Assembly (NCBI GenBank): GCA_027491415.1
Contig: JAOZFH010000013.1
Coordinates: forward strand, 1 to 61,089
Length of the DNA stretch: 61,089 nt
Direction of reading: 5' to 3'
Origin: Thermoproteota archaeon
GTDB taxonomy: Archaea > Korarchaeota > Korarchaeia > Korarchaeales > Korarchaeaceae
Below, in pieces: positions 24,452-34,463 of this stretch (positions are counted from its first letter, which is position 1; each line of letters begins with the position of its first letter). A program made the translations under genes and the position numbers. Under the pieces are notes generated by a model. It did no database searches and was not told where the DNA came from. It was given only the letters and a program-made list of their open reading frames with translations.

Positions 24452-25312
24452 TCAGGCAACCCTCCTGGCCTGACCGGGTTCGAGGGCCAGCTCTCCCCTG
24501 ATGACGGTGACGGCCTCTCCCCCTATCCAGGCCCGCCCTCCCTCGTCAACCCACGCCCTGACGACGCCGACCCTGCCGAAGGCGTGCCCCTGCCTGACCT
24601 CCACGGCCTCCAGCCTCATGTATGAGCTGGCGTACGCGGCGAGGCAGGCGGCGCCGGTGCCCGTGACCGGATCTTCCTCCACGCCTATGGCCGGGGCGAA
24701 AGCCCTCGCCACGAACTCGCCCGAGCCAGAGAAGGTGTAGATCCCCACGGCGCCTAGATCCACGCTTAGCGCCCTTATGGACTCGAATTTCGGCCTAGCG
24801 GAGAGGATGGCCTCCACAGACTTCAGGGGAACCATCAGCCAAGGGAGGCCGACCGACACCCGGGCGACCGGGATGGCGTGATCCACGTTCGCTGGGTCGA
24901 CCCCGAGCGCCTCAGCAACCCGGGCCCTCTCCACCTCGAGCGGCCTTACTCTGGTCTCGGCCATCCGTATAGCATACGTGGGATCTCCTCCCACGCTGGC
25001 CACCAGCTCGCCAGCATTCGTGGTTACCCTCATCAGCCCCTCTCTGACGAGTCCCACCTCGTGGAGCGCGTGGAGAGCGGCTACGGTGCCGTGCCCACAG
25101 GCGTCCACCTCCACCCCCGTGGGCGTGACGAACCTGAACCGCGGGACCCCTCCTACCGGCCTGTACACAAACACGGTCTCTGAGCTGGCTATCTCGCCGG
25201 GGAGTCTCCTGACAACGCCGTCAGGTAGGGCGTCGGCCCAGTAGACGACGCCTGCCCGGTTCCCACCGAAGGGGTCTCGGGTGAAGGCGTCGATGACGCA
25301 GACCCTGATCAA
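24452..25312 (-). CDS. PhzF-family isomerase (DapF-like fold)
   Basis: 286 residues. Motifs: VCVIDAFTRDPFGGNRAGVV at the start, ASSETVF with the conserved catalytic Glu, DACGHGTVAAL and EEDPVTGTGAACLAAY (the two helix-capping glycine-rich loops of the family). Members catalyse proton-shift isomerisations of varied small molecules; the substrate here is unknown. TTG 25312 lies a few bases after the predicted transcription start of a TATA box at 25341-25350; GTG 25324 lies upstream of it. A broken copy exists at 22849-22960. Confidence 0.9.
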   Translation of the reverse strand: MIRVCVIDAFTRDPFGGNRAGVVYWADALPDGVVRRLPGEIASSETVFVYRPVGGVPRFRFVTPTGVEVDACGHGTVAALHALHEVGLVREGLMRVTTNAGELVASVGGDPTYAIRMAETRVRPLEVERARVAEALGVDPANVDHAIPVARVSVGLPWLMVPLKSVEAILSARPKFESIRALSVDLGAVGIYTFSGSGEFVARAFAPAIGVEEDPVTGTGAACLAAYASSYMRLEAVEVRQGHAFGRVGVVRAWVDEGGRAWIGGEAVTVIRGELALEPGQARRVA

Positions 25313-25339
25313 GGGCCCACCCACCCGCCGCGCCGCCCC

Positions 25340-25350
25340 ATATCTAATAA
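25340..25350. promoter_or_regulatory. TATA element between phzF-like gene and sirtuin remnant
   Basis: ATATCTAATAA on the plus strand and TTATTAGATAT on the minus strand. It fits the PhzF start on the minus strand (about 33 nt) and the TTG that opens the sirtuin remnant at 25376 on the plus strand. Confidence 0.45.
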
Positions 25351-25375
25351 CTGCGGGCGAGCCAAAAAGGGGCCT

Positions 25376-25600
25376 TTGGTCGCCGGGACTGATCTGCGCA
25401 GGGCCGCCGAGATCCTAGCGTCTTCCTCTCGAGCGGTTGCGTACACGGGAGCTGGCGCGCGCGGCGACCCCCTGAGGCCTTCAGTAGGGACCCAAGGAGG
25501 GTCTGGGAGTGGTACGCCTGGGGGTAAGGAAGGTGCTCTCTACGGTGCCCACGTGGCCCACAGAGTGCACGAGGGGACCTCGAACTTGCCCAACCTACTG
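25376..25600 (+). pseudogene. Sir2/sirtuin N-terminal remnant
   Basis: TTG 25376 reads DLRRAAEILASSSRAVAYTGAG, the start of a sirtuin up to the NAD-binding GAG. The expected continuation is in another frame: PEAFSRDPRRVWEWYAWG, matching the sirtuin segment where a phenylalanine-rich and VWEWY stretch follows the GAG loop. Later codons degrade further and no catalytic HG or zinc cysteines follow. It is a dead fragment of about 75 codons. Confidence 0.6.
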
Positions 25601-25649
25601 CTCCTGGGAGCGCGGCCCTTTAATTTGGAGTTCGATCCGGGGATTTCAC

Positions 25650-25859
25650 GTGGACCCGTCGATCCTGCACGACATGATGTCCATGCTCATCATCGTGCTC
25701 GGGCTCGTGATAGTCATACTACTACTCAAGGCCGTGCTGATGCTACTCATCCCTGGGGCCGTGGGGGTGGCTGTGTACTGGCTTACGGGGAACCTCAGGT
25801 GGGCGGCGCTGGCTTTCCTAGCCGTAATAATAATCGAGGTACTGAAGGGAAAGAAGTGA
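25650..25859 (+). CDS. Small membrane protein
   Basis: 69 residues: MDPSILHDMMSM, then two hydrophobic helices (LIIVLGLVIVILLLKAVLML and AVGVAVYWL...WAALAFLAVIIIEVL) and KGKK. GTG 25650 is placed by CTTTAATT at 25618-25625, 28 nt upstream, so the mRNA is leaderless. No family is recognised. It ends 6 bp from the convergent stop of the giant DUF11 gene. Confidence 0.6.
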   Translation: MDPSILHDMMSMLIIVLGLVIVILLLKAVLMLLIPGAVGVAVYWLTGNLRWAALAFLAVIIIEVLKGKK

Positions 25860-25865
25860 GGGGCT

Positions 25866-28800
25866 TCAGACCCCCTCACTCGATACTGCCATCTGGAAGC
25901 CCACCTCTCTCTCGGTGAGGACACCTCTGGAGACCATCTCCTCGACAAACTCCCTCGGGGTCTTCACGTCGAGGGAAACCTCGGCGCCGGCCTCCCTCAG
26001 GGCCTCTCTTGAGGATATCAGCGACCTGGCGTTCATGGCCATGGCCATCGCGAGGGACTCGGCCTCGTCCCGGTCAACGCCAAGGCTCTCGGCCAACTCC
26101 CTGACGATTCTTGCGGTCCCAGCCTCGGCGGTAACATCCTGAACCTTCAGCACGCCTGTGGATAACAGACGCCCAACGCTCGCCCCCACGGTCGGATCAG
26201 AGAGCAGGATTGATGCGGTCCTCCTGGGTGTGTATATCCTCCACGCCCTAGAGACCCCGTCCTCGCCCAGCGATAGAATCAGGCTCTTCAGGGACTCCCT
26301 GTCGACAACCACGGGCCTGCTCCTGATCGGAAGGAACGCCAGGATGATCAACATCCCTGAGAGTGCTGTGGGGATTATAGACGAGCAGCACTCCGCCCCC
26401 TTCCCCCCGACGAGGACTCTGTTGCATCCGGCGTCGTTCACGGTGACGGTGTAGGCTATCCTGACTGTCCCCCCGGGACCCAGGCTCAGGTTGAGGATGA
26501 GCCTCCCCGACTCCACCCTCGCCTCGGCGGGGCCCCCCACCTCGATGCTGTCCGGATTCAGGACCCACCCCTCGGGGAGCAGGTCCACGAGCTCACCTGA
26601 GAAGGTCCCGTTCCCCCTGTTCACAACTGTAACGACTATTCTGGCCGTGTCCCCGCTCTTCACCTCATTGGGGCAGGCCTTGGACACCTCTATGAGCGGG
26701 ACGTAGGTTGGCCTCACGTAGACCAGCGCGGTGGCGTTGGACTCGTCGGCCGCCGCCACGTTGACCATGTCACCCTCCAGCAACGTGACCTTTGCCTCCA
26801 GCGTGAGGTTTACGCACTCCCCGGGGGCCAGAGGACCCACCCTCCAGTCAGTCTGTCCGAGCGGCTGGAGGCCTTCCGGCAGGAGATCGACCACGTGGAC
26901 CTCCTCAGAAGGCGCGTTGCCAACGTTGCAGACGGTTATGCGGAATCTCACAACTTGCCCTCTCCTGGCCACTACCGGGTCGGCGACCTTTCCAACGTAC
27001 ATCAGCGGCCTGGGCTGGGTCTGATTGCCAGGGGAGACCGACGGCGGCTGGGTGGGTGGGGGAGTTGGGGAACTCGGCGGCGGGGGCGGCGGAGTGGTGG
27101 TCGGGGGCTGCTGCGGGGTCGGGGGCGGCACGGCGAGTAACACGTCGGAGTCTCCGACGGGGCCGCAGGAGCATGTCCAGTTCACCTCACCCCTGTTCCT
27201 CATGTATCCGAGCCCGGAGACCTCAACGGCGAACTCCAGGGTGAGATGCTCGCCGGGGTCGAGCGACTGGGTGGTCCTCCAGATGAGCTCCCTACCCACC
27301 CTCACAGGGTCTGGGGCCGAGACCCCCCCGATCCTGGTGGATCCGGGGACGTATCGCACGCTGTCTGGCATCAGGTCCCTGAAGGTCAGGTTCAAGGCCG
27401 TCGCGTTTCCTTGATTGGTCACCATGAGGTACACCCTGACCCTCGAACCCTGGGTCACAACCGAGGATCCGAAGGTCTTCCTGAGTCGAAGCGTCGCGTA
27501 AGATGCGGAGAGCTTCGCGCTGGCCGTGCTCGAGCTCCGTCCCCCGGCCCCGTCCTCGCCATAGCCGGTGACCCAGTTCACGCACCCGCCGGTCCCGCAG
27601 GCCGCCCTAACGGTGAAGTTCACCTTTATGGCCTCGCCGGGGTTCAGCGTCAAGCCCAGATTCCAGATCAGCGTGTTGCCCGAGATGGTTGGATCAGGCG
27701 TGGAGATTACCTCTCCAGTCGAGCCGTTCACCACCACCGTCGTGTTGGGGACGTACTCGAGTCCCTCGGGAAGGTCGTCCACTATCGTGACGTTGTACAT
27801 GTGACCGAGGCCCCTGTTCCAGAAGGTCACGCTCACCGCGACCTCGGAGCACTCCGTCGTCTCGGCAGGAACGAACTCCTTCGCGATCTCTGGGACCGGG
27901 GACCTCACAACTTCGATTCCGCAGGAGTCGCCGTCTAGGTACTCCGCGCCCGTCTCCGGGTTGGCCTCCCTCCCGCATGAATCGAGATACGCGAGGGTCG
28001 CGTTCACATAAGCCCTCGCGCGGTCCGGCGTGAGGGCCCTTATCGTGACGGTGAAGTCCCTCTCCTCCGTCTCACCGGGCTGCATGTCGTCCAGGGTCCA
28101 CGTTATCCTGTGCAGTGCGGGATCGTAGCTCCCTCCCTCCGAGCCAACGTAATCCACGAAATCGGGTAGGTCAACCCAGTAGGTGAGGTTGTGCGCGGTG
28201 CCCCCGTCGGGTAGGCTCTGCAGCCTGACCGTGAAGTTCAGCAGGTCTCCGGGCTCGGGGGAGATCGGGCAGCCCCCGGAGTGTGACACGAGCGAGATAG
28301 AGACGTTCGGGTAGAGGAGCCCCACCTCGGCCGAGTCGGCCACTCGCTCGCACGTGAACCCCCCGCACCCCCAGCTGACCTCTACGTAGTCCCTCATGAC
28401 CTGGCAGCCGGTGGCGTTGGCCCTGATCAGTACCGCGAAGCTCTCGCCCGGGCCGAGGGAGGGAACGCTCCACACCACTCGATTCGGGGAGGAGCTGACC
28501 CTCACGTCGGACCTGTTGTCGTAGGAGTACTCCATGCCCGTGAGTATGTCGGTGACGTTGACGTCCCTGGCCGTCCCGTTTCCGCCGTTCGAGACCACTA
28601 TCGTCCACTCAGCCAGGTCTCCCCAGTCTCTCCTCTGCTGGAGAGGCTCCTTGGAGACGTTTACTGCCGGGATGAGGACCTGCAGGGGGCCAACAGGATC
28701 GGAGTCGGAGAGAAACTCGCCGCAGGCGCCGTACCAGCTGCCTCGGGCCTCGAAGGTCCCGCCGGGCGCGGAGCAGCAGCCGGCGCTCAGGAGGAACTCG

Positions 28801-31800
28801 ACGTTTATGGACTCTCCCGGCTCCACTTTCACACCAGACAGCTCCCACAGCAGCTCGACGGTCCCTCCGGCGGCCGAGACCAAAGGGTCGACGTGGAGGA
28901 CGGTGCCGTTCGGGAGCGTGACGTTTGCGGAGCCATTCACGTAGGAGGCGCAGGACGACTGCGGGAACCTGTACGCAAGCCTGACCGGCATGGAGGAGTT
29001 GAACCCGTAGGCCGCCCCGTCCCCGGTGTTCGTGACGGTGAAGTTCACACTCTCGACCGCGCACCTCTCCAGCCTCCCGTCGAAGCCGTTGGCCACGTCT
29101 ATCCCGGCCACAGCCCTCTCAACGCTCACCCAGGACTGGACCTCGTTTCCTGAGCAGAATACGCCGTCGCAGCCCCACCTGAAGCTGGCGGCGTTGCTAT
29201 ACTGGAGCGGGCAGCCGGTGGCGTTTGCCCTCACGCGAATGTCCAGGCTCTCCCCCGGCTCGAGCGGGTCCGCGACTAGGCTGATGTTCCACGTTATCAC
29301 CCCGTCCGATAAGGAGGTGGGGGTCACGTTGGCTCCAGCGAACTCCAGGCCGCCCCCGAGGGAGTCGGTGATTGTGACGAAGTAGGCCGCCCCGTCCCCC
29401 GTGTTCGTGACGGTCAGGTCCCACACGAGTTCTCCCCACCTGTCGACCCTCCCGGCGGGGGCCACCAGGACCTTCTGGCTATTCGAGAGGTCGGGCCTCA
29501 TGTCCGAAGCGGAGAATACCGTGATGTTGGTGTAGTTTTGGCTGCACGCATCCCAGTAAGTGAAGTTGACAACCTCCCTCGTGGGGGCCAGGCTGCAGTT
29601 GGCGTGCACCCTAAAGCTCAGGGAAACGTCCGCCCCCATCGGGACGGCCACGTCCTTCAGAGTCCATATGATCGTCCTGTGCGACCCGCCCTGCACTCCG
29701 GTGAAGTTGCTGGGAACGTTGGCGTAGGACGGCCCGCCCGATACGGAGATGTTTGCGCTGACGTTGCCGTCTGGCAGCACGTCGATCGGTTCAAGACCGA
29801 ATGGAAGCGTTTCATTGAACGAAATTCCATACATGGTTGCCCCGTTGTTGTGTACTGTGATCGTGATCGTCTTGTTTCCACAGACCTCAAAGCTCCTCGG
29901 ACTCTTGTCTATGGCGGAGGGCAGCCCGCAGGCCAGCACCTCGGCCTCGGCCGACGCCGGTTCGGAGCATGCAGGCCCGCACCCCCAGTAGGCTGCGACC
30001 GTGTCGGTGGCGTTTGGAGGAGGACACTCGACGAGCCTTGCCCTCAGATCAACCGCGAAGGCCTCTCCAGGATCGAGGGAGATGTTCGTCCACGTCAGAT
30101 CGGTGTGGCTCCCCGGCACCACCTCAGTCGCGTTGGGCGGCGGGTCCGCGTCGACGTACTCGAACCTCGAGTTCAGGCGGTCCACCAAGGTCACGTTGGG
30201 GGCGGTGGCGTTCCCCACGTTGGACACCCTGAGGGTCCAGGTCACGGTCTGATTGATGTCGGCGTACTGGCTCTCGGGCTCCTTGGTAACTCGGAGGACT
30301 GGGACGAGCACCTCGTCCCTCCCGGACCTGCTCCCGTCTCTGTCCTCTCCGCAGGAGTTCACGAACCCGTCGGTCTGAATCGTGTGGTCTGCCCTAGCGA
30401 GTGTGCAGTCTGGGGAGGTGACGTTGTAGCTGACCTCGAAGTAATCTCCGGGATCGAGCCTCCACGTGTCGTTGATGACGTACCACCGAATCCCCCCTCC
30501 CGAAGGCTCCTCGACCCACACGTACGCGGTGACGCCCGGGGGCGGGGGATCCATGTACGCGTAGACGGGGAGGTACGTGTCCGTGCCCTCCGAACTGTCG
30601 TGGAACCGGACGACCGTGTTCTCCTCGAGCGGGGTGGCCGCCTGCACCCCCGTGGCCAGCGTTTCGCTGACCACCAGCTGCCCGTCCGGAACGCGCAGGG
30701 GAAGGCAGGGGTCGGGATTCCTGATCCTGAACCTCCAGGTGGCCTGCCCGCAGGCCTCAGCCGTGTCGTCGAGTATTCGGACGCTTATTCGGCTCGGGTT
30801 GCTGCGGAGGTATGAGGTGCCGTTGTACCACTCCTCCTCGTACACGCAGCCCTCGCAGCCGTCCCGCACCCCGACGTGGAGGTAGGCCCTGCTGGCGCAG
30901 TCCACCACATCGGCGGTGATGGAGATGCTCAGGGAGCCCCCGGGTGGGATGTCGTCGAGAGATCCGCCCTCGGAGGTTGGGCGCCACTCCAGCACCCTCC
31001 CCGTGACGGCGTCCGGATCCGGCGTTGCCGAGACGTAGGATGCGGCGGGGGGGAGTTCTACCGTGACGCCCACGTTTCTGGCGTCGGAGTCACCCACGTT
31101 GACCACATCCACGTTCCAGACTATCCGGTCTCCCCTCTCACCGCAAACCCTAGGGTCGGCCTGCACCGTGAGGTCCGGCCTCCTTAGCGCGTAGTCGGCG
31201 GAACCGGACGTCAGGATCTCCGCGGCCTGCTCCGCGCAGGGCTTGTCGTAGGTGACCCTCATGGTCGAGCGCCCTCCCCCGTCGCTGCACGGGCAGCTCG
31301 CGATCGCTCCGAACGTGATGTTGACCTCCTCCTCCCTCTGGAGTGTGGAGAACGCCGTACCGGAGAGGTCCCAGACCACCCACCTCAGTGCCGGGTCCAC
31401 CTGGGCTGGAGACAGGGGAGTCGAGTAGGTGGAGTTGAACGCCCTCGCCGTGGCCGATGAGTTGTAGTAGAAGCAGGGGGGGAGGGTGTAGTTCACCGTG
31501 ACGTTGTAGACGTCGATCGGGCCGACGTTCTTCACCACGGCGGTCACGTTGGCACCGCCGCACAGGTCCACGGGGTTCGGCTCCAGGTCGTCGGTCGCGT
31601 ACAGCTCGCCATCCGGGACGACTACGTCTGAGTCGTCCCACACGACCTGACAGGGCTGGGAGCAGCAGCCCCACGATGCGTTCACCAGGTCGGTCAGGCC
31701 CGAGCAGGCCACCATCTTGGCGCGGAGCGTGATGTTCACCATGTCTCCGGGGTCGAGGGTCCCGTTCGTTAAGGTGACGGTCCTCCCGTCGGCCGAGACC

Positions 31801-34460
31801 GTCGTGAGCCAGCCCGCGGGGGTCGTGCTGGCGCTGTACCTGAGCCCGCCCCCGAGGTGGTCGACCACCGTGACGTTTCTCGCGGTTCCATTGCCAGAGT
31901 TGTAGAGCCAGATCCTCCACTCGACCGTCTGGGAGACCGCGTAGATCCTCTCGGGCTCCTTGTAGATCACCAGGTATGGCCTGAGCGTGGGCTGACCGCC
32001 GCTGGTGTAGACCTCATGCCAGACGCACTGACACTGCGGCTCACACGCGCCCACGGCCTGACACTTGTCCGAGTAATCTAGGGTGGACCTGTAAACGTAT
32101 CCGGACCTTACCGGGCAGCACGGGGTCACGTTGTAGTAGATCGTGAACCCAGTGTCGACCACCGAGAGCTGGGGGACGTTTGTGACGTTCCAGATCAGCA
32201 GGTCCCCCTGGAGGATTGGGTCAACCCCGGTCAGGACAGTCCCGTTGTCGAACTCCACCACGGAGGGGCCCAGGAACTCAAGTCCAGAGGGAACCTCGCT
32301 CGTGACGGTCAGGTTGTACCCGGGCGAGGACGCGGTGGCCCCAGAGACCCTGACCCTCCTCTCCTCAAGCCCGCAGACGTCCGTGTACGGTGGGCGAGAC
32401 TCCGATATCCCCAGGTGGGGCCTCCCGACCTCCACGTATGCGGCCCACCTCTCCTCCCCCCCGCAACCCAGGTTCGTCCCGTCAGAGGCCGTGGCGTTGA
32501 GGGAGAGCCCCATCCTGTCGTGGAGGTACCCGCCAGCCGTGCACCTCACCCTCACCGGGTAGGATATCTCCAGCGTGTCCCCGGGGCTAGTCACGAAGTT
32601 CAGCTCGCTCAGGTTCCAGTAGATGCACGCGCTCGTCTGGAGGTAGGGCTCCAGCGTGACCTCCGTCCCGTTGGGGAGGGTGACCCTGGTTGGCCCAACG
32701 TAGGTCTCCTCGAGGTCGCCCGTCTCCGCGGCGCAGTGGGAGAACGTGACGTTGGAGAGAGTGGAGTTCATGCCGTCCACGTTGAACGTCACGCGGGTCG
32801 TGTACTCCAGCGGGTCGCACGCCTCCACGGAGGAAGAGTTGGCCTCGCCCCTCACGAGGAAGCAGTCCGTCTCGTTCGAGCAGGTGAGCCTGATCGAGTG
32901 GGAGTCGGAGGACGAGGTAGAGCAGCTGGCGCAGCATGTGAGCTCCACATCCGCGGAGTTCGCGCCCCAGTCGCCGCACGACGAGCCCTCGGATCTCTGG
33001 ACGGTGACGTTGATCGTGACGTTCTGAGCCCTCAGGTCCCACGAGATCACTCCACCCGCCGTCGAGTTGGGCTGAGGCTCCGCAGACACGAGGCTCAGGT
33101 GTTCGGGCAGCCTGTCAGTGACCCTGATCCTCGGGGACGGGCATGGGTCCGCCCCGTAGACGTGGACGGTCAGGGTGTAGTTTGACGCCGAGGAGTTGAG
33201 GACCTCGTGGGGGCCGTCCTTCGCGACGGATACTGACGGGGAGGAGGTGGGGATCTGGAAGAAGTCCACGCCCGCCCTCCAGGGCTTGTTGCACTGATCC
33301 TTGTACGTTGGAAGGAACACCACCGTGCCAGACCCGCTCGCGCCGCAGTCGGCCGTGACGTTGAACGAAATGCGCTTGAGGCCGCCGGCAGGGAGGTCTC
33401 CCAGGTGAAAGGTCAGCTCGCTGCCGCGAACATCCGGTTGAGGGGACCCGGTACCCGAGACGTAGTTCAGTCCGCTCGGCAGCCTCAGCGTCACGTTGAG
33501 GGACCTGGCCGCCCCATCCCCCACGTTCTCAACGGCGACCACCACCTCGGACTCCTCGCAGGGTGTGACCGGCGACGGGGCCACCGACTGACCGGCCATC
33601 AAGATCCTCGGAGTCTTGGGTTCGAGTATTATTGAGGCCACGGCCCAGTCGCCGTGGCACTGGCCAGAGCAGGTGACGTAGGCGCTTGCGTTGTCGACCA
33701 GGCCCTCGCACCCGTCCACGGACGCCGCCAGGGTGACCTCGAAGACCTCCCCAACCGCGAGGGAGATGTTGGTCCAGTACATCCTGCCGTCCGTAGTGAA
33801 ACCGTCGGGGTCCGGGACCGCCCCAAGGTACCCAAGGGAGCTGCCGAGCCGGTCCACGAGCGTGACGTTTACCGCCCGGACGAAGCCCACGTTCTTCACT
33901 CGGAGCTTCCACTGGACGACGTCGCCCACCTCCGCCTCCTGGGTGATTGGCGTCTTCTCCACGATTAGCGCGGGTCTGAGGACTTGGAAGGGGTCGGACT
34001 CGTCCGAGGAGGCGTAGGTGTTCCCCTCCTCGTCCTCGTACGTGACCGCCGCCCTGAGGTACGGGCTATCGGGAGAGGAGCAGCTGGATGAGAGGTTGAA
34101 CCCAACTGTGAGATGCTCCCCGGGCTCCAGAGGGTCGAACCCGACGTTGGATAGGTTCCAGATCAGCTCTCCCCCGGAGACCGTCGGATCGACCTGCGTG
34201 CCATTAACGTACCCCGTTCCCCACACGTAGGAGACGCCGACCGGCTGGGTCACCGCGACCACGACGTTCGTGGCGTTTCCATCCCCCGTGTTCGAGAGCC
34301 TCACAGTGAAGTTGGCGGGGATGCACTCGCCCACCTTGTCGGGAGCGAGGGCGGAGATCTCGACGTTGGGCGCAGGCCCCTGGGACTGGATTACCGACAG
34401 GGAGGGCAGCTGAGTCAAGATCAAGGTCAGGGCAGCCAGGGCCCTGAGCCGGTAATCCAA
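25866..34460 (-). CDS. Giant multi-domain DUF11 surface protein with cytoplasmic PIN-like tail
   Basis: 2864 residues. A signal peptide (1-28) is followed by about 20 tandem Ig-like DUF11 domains of 110-140 residues, each recognisable by NVGxGxAxNVTVxDxLPxGL and ending in PGExxxFxxx. Most have cysteine pairs and many NxT/S sequons, suggesting disulfides and heavy N-glycosylation. A proline/threonine-rich linker lies at about 2443-2478, two more DUF11 domains follow, then a membrane helix (2688-2712). The last 150 residues face the cytoplasm and look PIN-like: VVVDRESLKSLI, IYTPRRTASILL, DRDEAESLAMAMAMNARSLIS, TPREFVEEMVSRGVL. Part of the acidic set is missing. TTG 34460 follows GGAGGT located in the end of the upstream gene, so the pair is coupled. 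Confidence 0.9.
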   Translation of the reverse strand: MDYRLRALAALTLILTQLPSLSVIQSQGPAPNVEISALAPDKVGECIPANFTVRLSNTGDGNATNVVVAVTQPVGVSYVWGTGYVNGTQVDPTVSGGELIWNLSNVGFDPLEPGEHLTVGFNLSSSCSSPDSPYLRAAVTYEDEEGNTYASSDESDPFQVLRPALIVEKTPITQEAEVGDVVQWKLRVKNVGFVRAVNVTLVDRLGSSLGYLGAVPDPDGFTTDGRMYWTNISLAVGEVFEVTLAASVDGCEGLVDNASAYVTCSGQCHGDWAVASIILEPKTPRILMAGQSVAPSPVTPCEESEVVVAVENVGDGAARSLNVTLRLPSGLNYVSGTGSPQPDVRGSELTFHLGDLPAGGLKRISFNVTADCGASGSGTVVFLPTYKDQCNKPWRAGVDFFQIPTSSPSVSVAKDGPHEVLNSSASNYTLTVHVYGADPCPSPRIRVTDRLPEHLSLVSAEPQPNSTAGGVISWDLRAQNVTINVTVQRSEGSSCGDWGANSADVELTCCASCSTSSSDSHSIRLTCSNETDCFLVRGEANSSSVEACDPLEYTTRVTFNVDGMNSTLSNVTFSHCAAETGDLEETYVGPTRVTLPNGTEVTLEPYLQTSACIYWNLSELNFVTSPGDTLEISYPVRVRCTAGGYLHDRMGLSLNATASDGTNLGCGGEERWAAYVEVGRPHLGISESRPPYTDVCGLEERRVRVSGATASSPGYNLTVTSEVPSGLEFLGPSVVEFDNGTVLTGVDPILQGDLLIWNVTNVPQLSVVDTGFTIYYNVTPCCPVRSGYVYRSTLDYSDKCQAVGACEPQCQCVWHEVYTSGGQPTLRPYLVIYKEPERIYAVSQTVEWRIWLYNSGNGTARNVTVVDHLGGGLRYSASTTPAGWLTTVSADGRTVTLTNGTLDPGDMVNITLRAKMVACSGLTDLVNASWGCCSQPCQVVWDDSDVVVPDGELYATDDLEPNPVDLCGGANVTAVVKNVGPIDVYNVTVNYTLPPCFYYNSSATARAFNSTYSTPLSPAQVDPALRWVVWDLSGTAFSTLQREEEVNITFGAIASCPCSDGGGRSTMRVTYDKPCAEQAAEILTSGSADYALRRPDLTVQADPRVCGERGDRIVWNVDVVNVGDSDARNVGVTVELPPAASYVSATPDPDAVTGRVLEWRPTSEGGSLDDIPPGGSLSISITADVVDCASRAYLHVGVRDGCEGCVYEEEWYNGTSYLRSNPSRISVRILDDTAEACGQATWRFRIRNPDPCLPLRVPDGQLVVSETLATGVQAATPLEENTVVRFHDSSEGTDTYLPVYAYMDPPPPGVTAYVWVEEPSGGGIRWYVINDTWRLDPGDYFEVSYNVTSPDCTLARADHTIQTDGFVNSCGEDRDGSRSGRDEVLVPVLRVTKEPESQYADINQTVTWTLRVSNVGNATAPNVTLVDRLNSRFEYVDADPPPNATEVVPGSHTDLTWTNISLDPGEAFAVDLRARLVECPPPNATDTVAAYWGCGPACSEPASAEAEVLACGLPSAIDKSPRSFEVCGNKTITITVHNNGATMYGISFNETLPFGLEPIDVLPDGNVSANISVSGGPSYANVPSNFTGVQGGSHRTIIWTLKDVAVPMGADVSLSFRVHANCSLAPTREVVNFTYWDACSQNYTNITVFSASDMRPDLSNSQKVLVAPAGRVDRWGELVWDLTVTNTGDGAAYFVTITDSLGGGLEFAGANVTPTSLSDGVITWNISLVADPLEPGESLDIRVRANATGCPLQYSNAASFRWGCDGVFCSGNEVQSWVSVERAVAGIDVANGFDGRLERCAVESVNFTVTNTGDGAAYGFNSSMPVRLAYRFPQSSCASYVNGSANVTLPNGTVLHVDPLVSAAGGTVELLWELSGVKVEPGESINVEFLLSAGCCSAPGGTFEARGSWYGACGEFLSDSDPVGPLQVLIPAVNVSKEPLQQRRDWGDLAEWTIVVSNGGNGTARDVNVTDILTGMEYSYDNRSDVRVSSSPNRVVWSVPSLGPGESFAVLIRANATGCQVMRDYVEVSWGCGGFTCERVADSAEVGLLYPNVSISLVSHSGGCPISPEPGDLLNFTVRLQSLPDGGTAHNLTYWVDLPDFVDYVGSEGGSYDPALHRITWTLDDMQPGETEERDFTVTIRALTPDRARAYVNATLAYLDSCGREANPETGAEYLDGDSCGIEVVRSPVPEIAKEFVPAETTECSEVAVSVTFWNRGLGHMYNVTIVDDLPEGLEYVPNTTVVVNGSTGEVISTPDPTISGNTLIWNLGLTLNPGEAIKVNFTVRAACGTGGCVNWVTGYGEDGAGGRSSSTASAKLSASYATLRLRKTFGSSVVTQGSRVRVYLMVTNQGNATALNLTFRDLMPDSVRYVPGSTRIGGVSAPDPVRVGRELIWRTTQSLDPGEHLTLEFAVEVSGLGYMRNRGEVNWTCSCGPVGDSDVLLAVPPPTPQQPPTTTPPPPPPSSPTPPPTQPPSVSPGNQTQPRPLMYVGKVADPVVARRGQVVRFRITVCNVGNAPSEEVHVVDLLPEGLQPLGQTDWRVGPLAPGECVNLTLEAKVTLLEGDMVNVAAADESNATALVYVRPTYVPLIEVSKACPNEVKSGDTARIVVTVVNRGNGTFSGELVDLLPEGWVLNPDSIEVGGPAEARVESGRLILNLSLGPGGTVRIAYTVTVNDAGCNRVLVGGKGAECCSSIIPTALSGMLIILAFLPIRSRPVVVDRESLKSLILSLGEDGVSRAWRIYTPRRTASILLSDPTVGASVGRLLSTGVLKVQDVTAEAGTARIVRELAESLGVDRDEAESLAMAMAMNARSLISSREALREAGAEVSLDVKTPREFVEEMVSRGVLTEREVGFQMAVSSEGV

Positions 34461-34463
34461 GGA

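Noticed and set aside
25625-25640. tRNA T-loop-like GTTCGATCC
   Set aside because: No acceptor stem, anticodon arm or CCA-proximal pairing surrounds it; it is the leader region of a small membrane-protein gene.
29538-30815. 425-codon plus-strand frame inside the giant gene
   Set aside because: It is a shadow of repeated DUF11 coding sequence, with no start signals.
25866-34460. CRISPR array or DNA tandem repeats within the giant gene
   Set aside because: The repetition is at protein-domain level with diverged DNA; no short identical repeats with spacers were seen.
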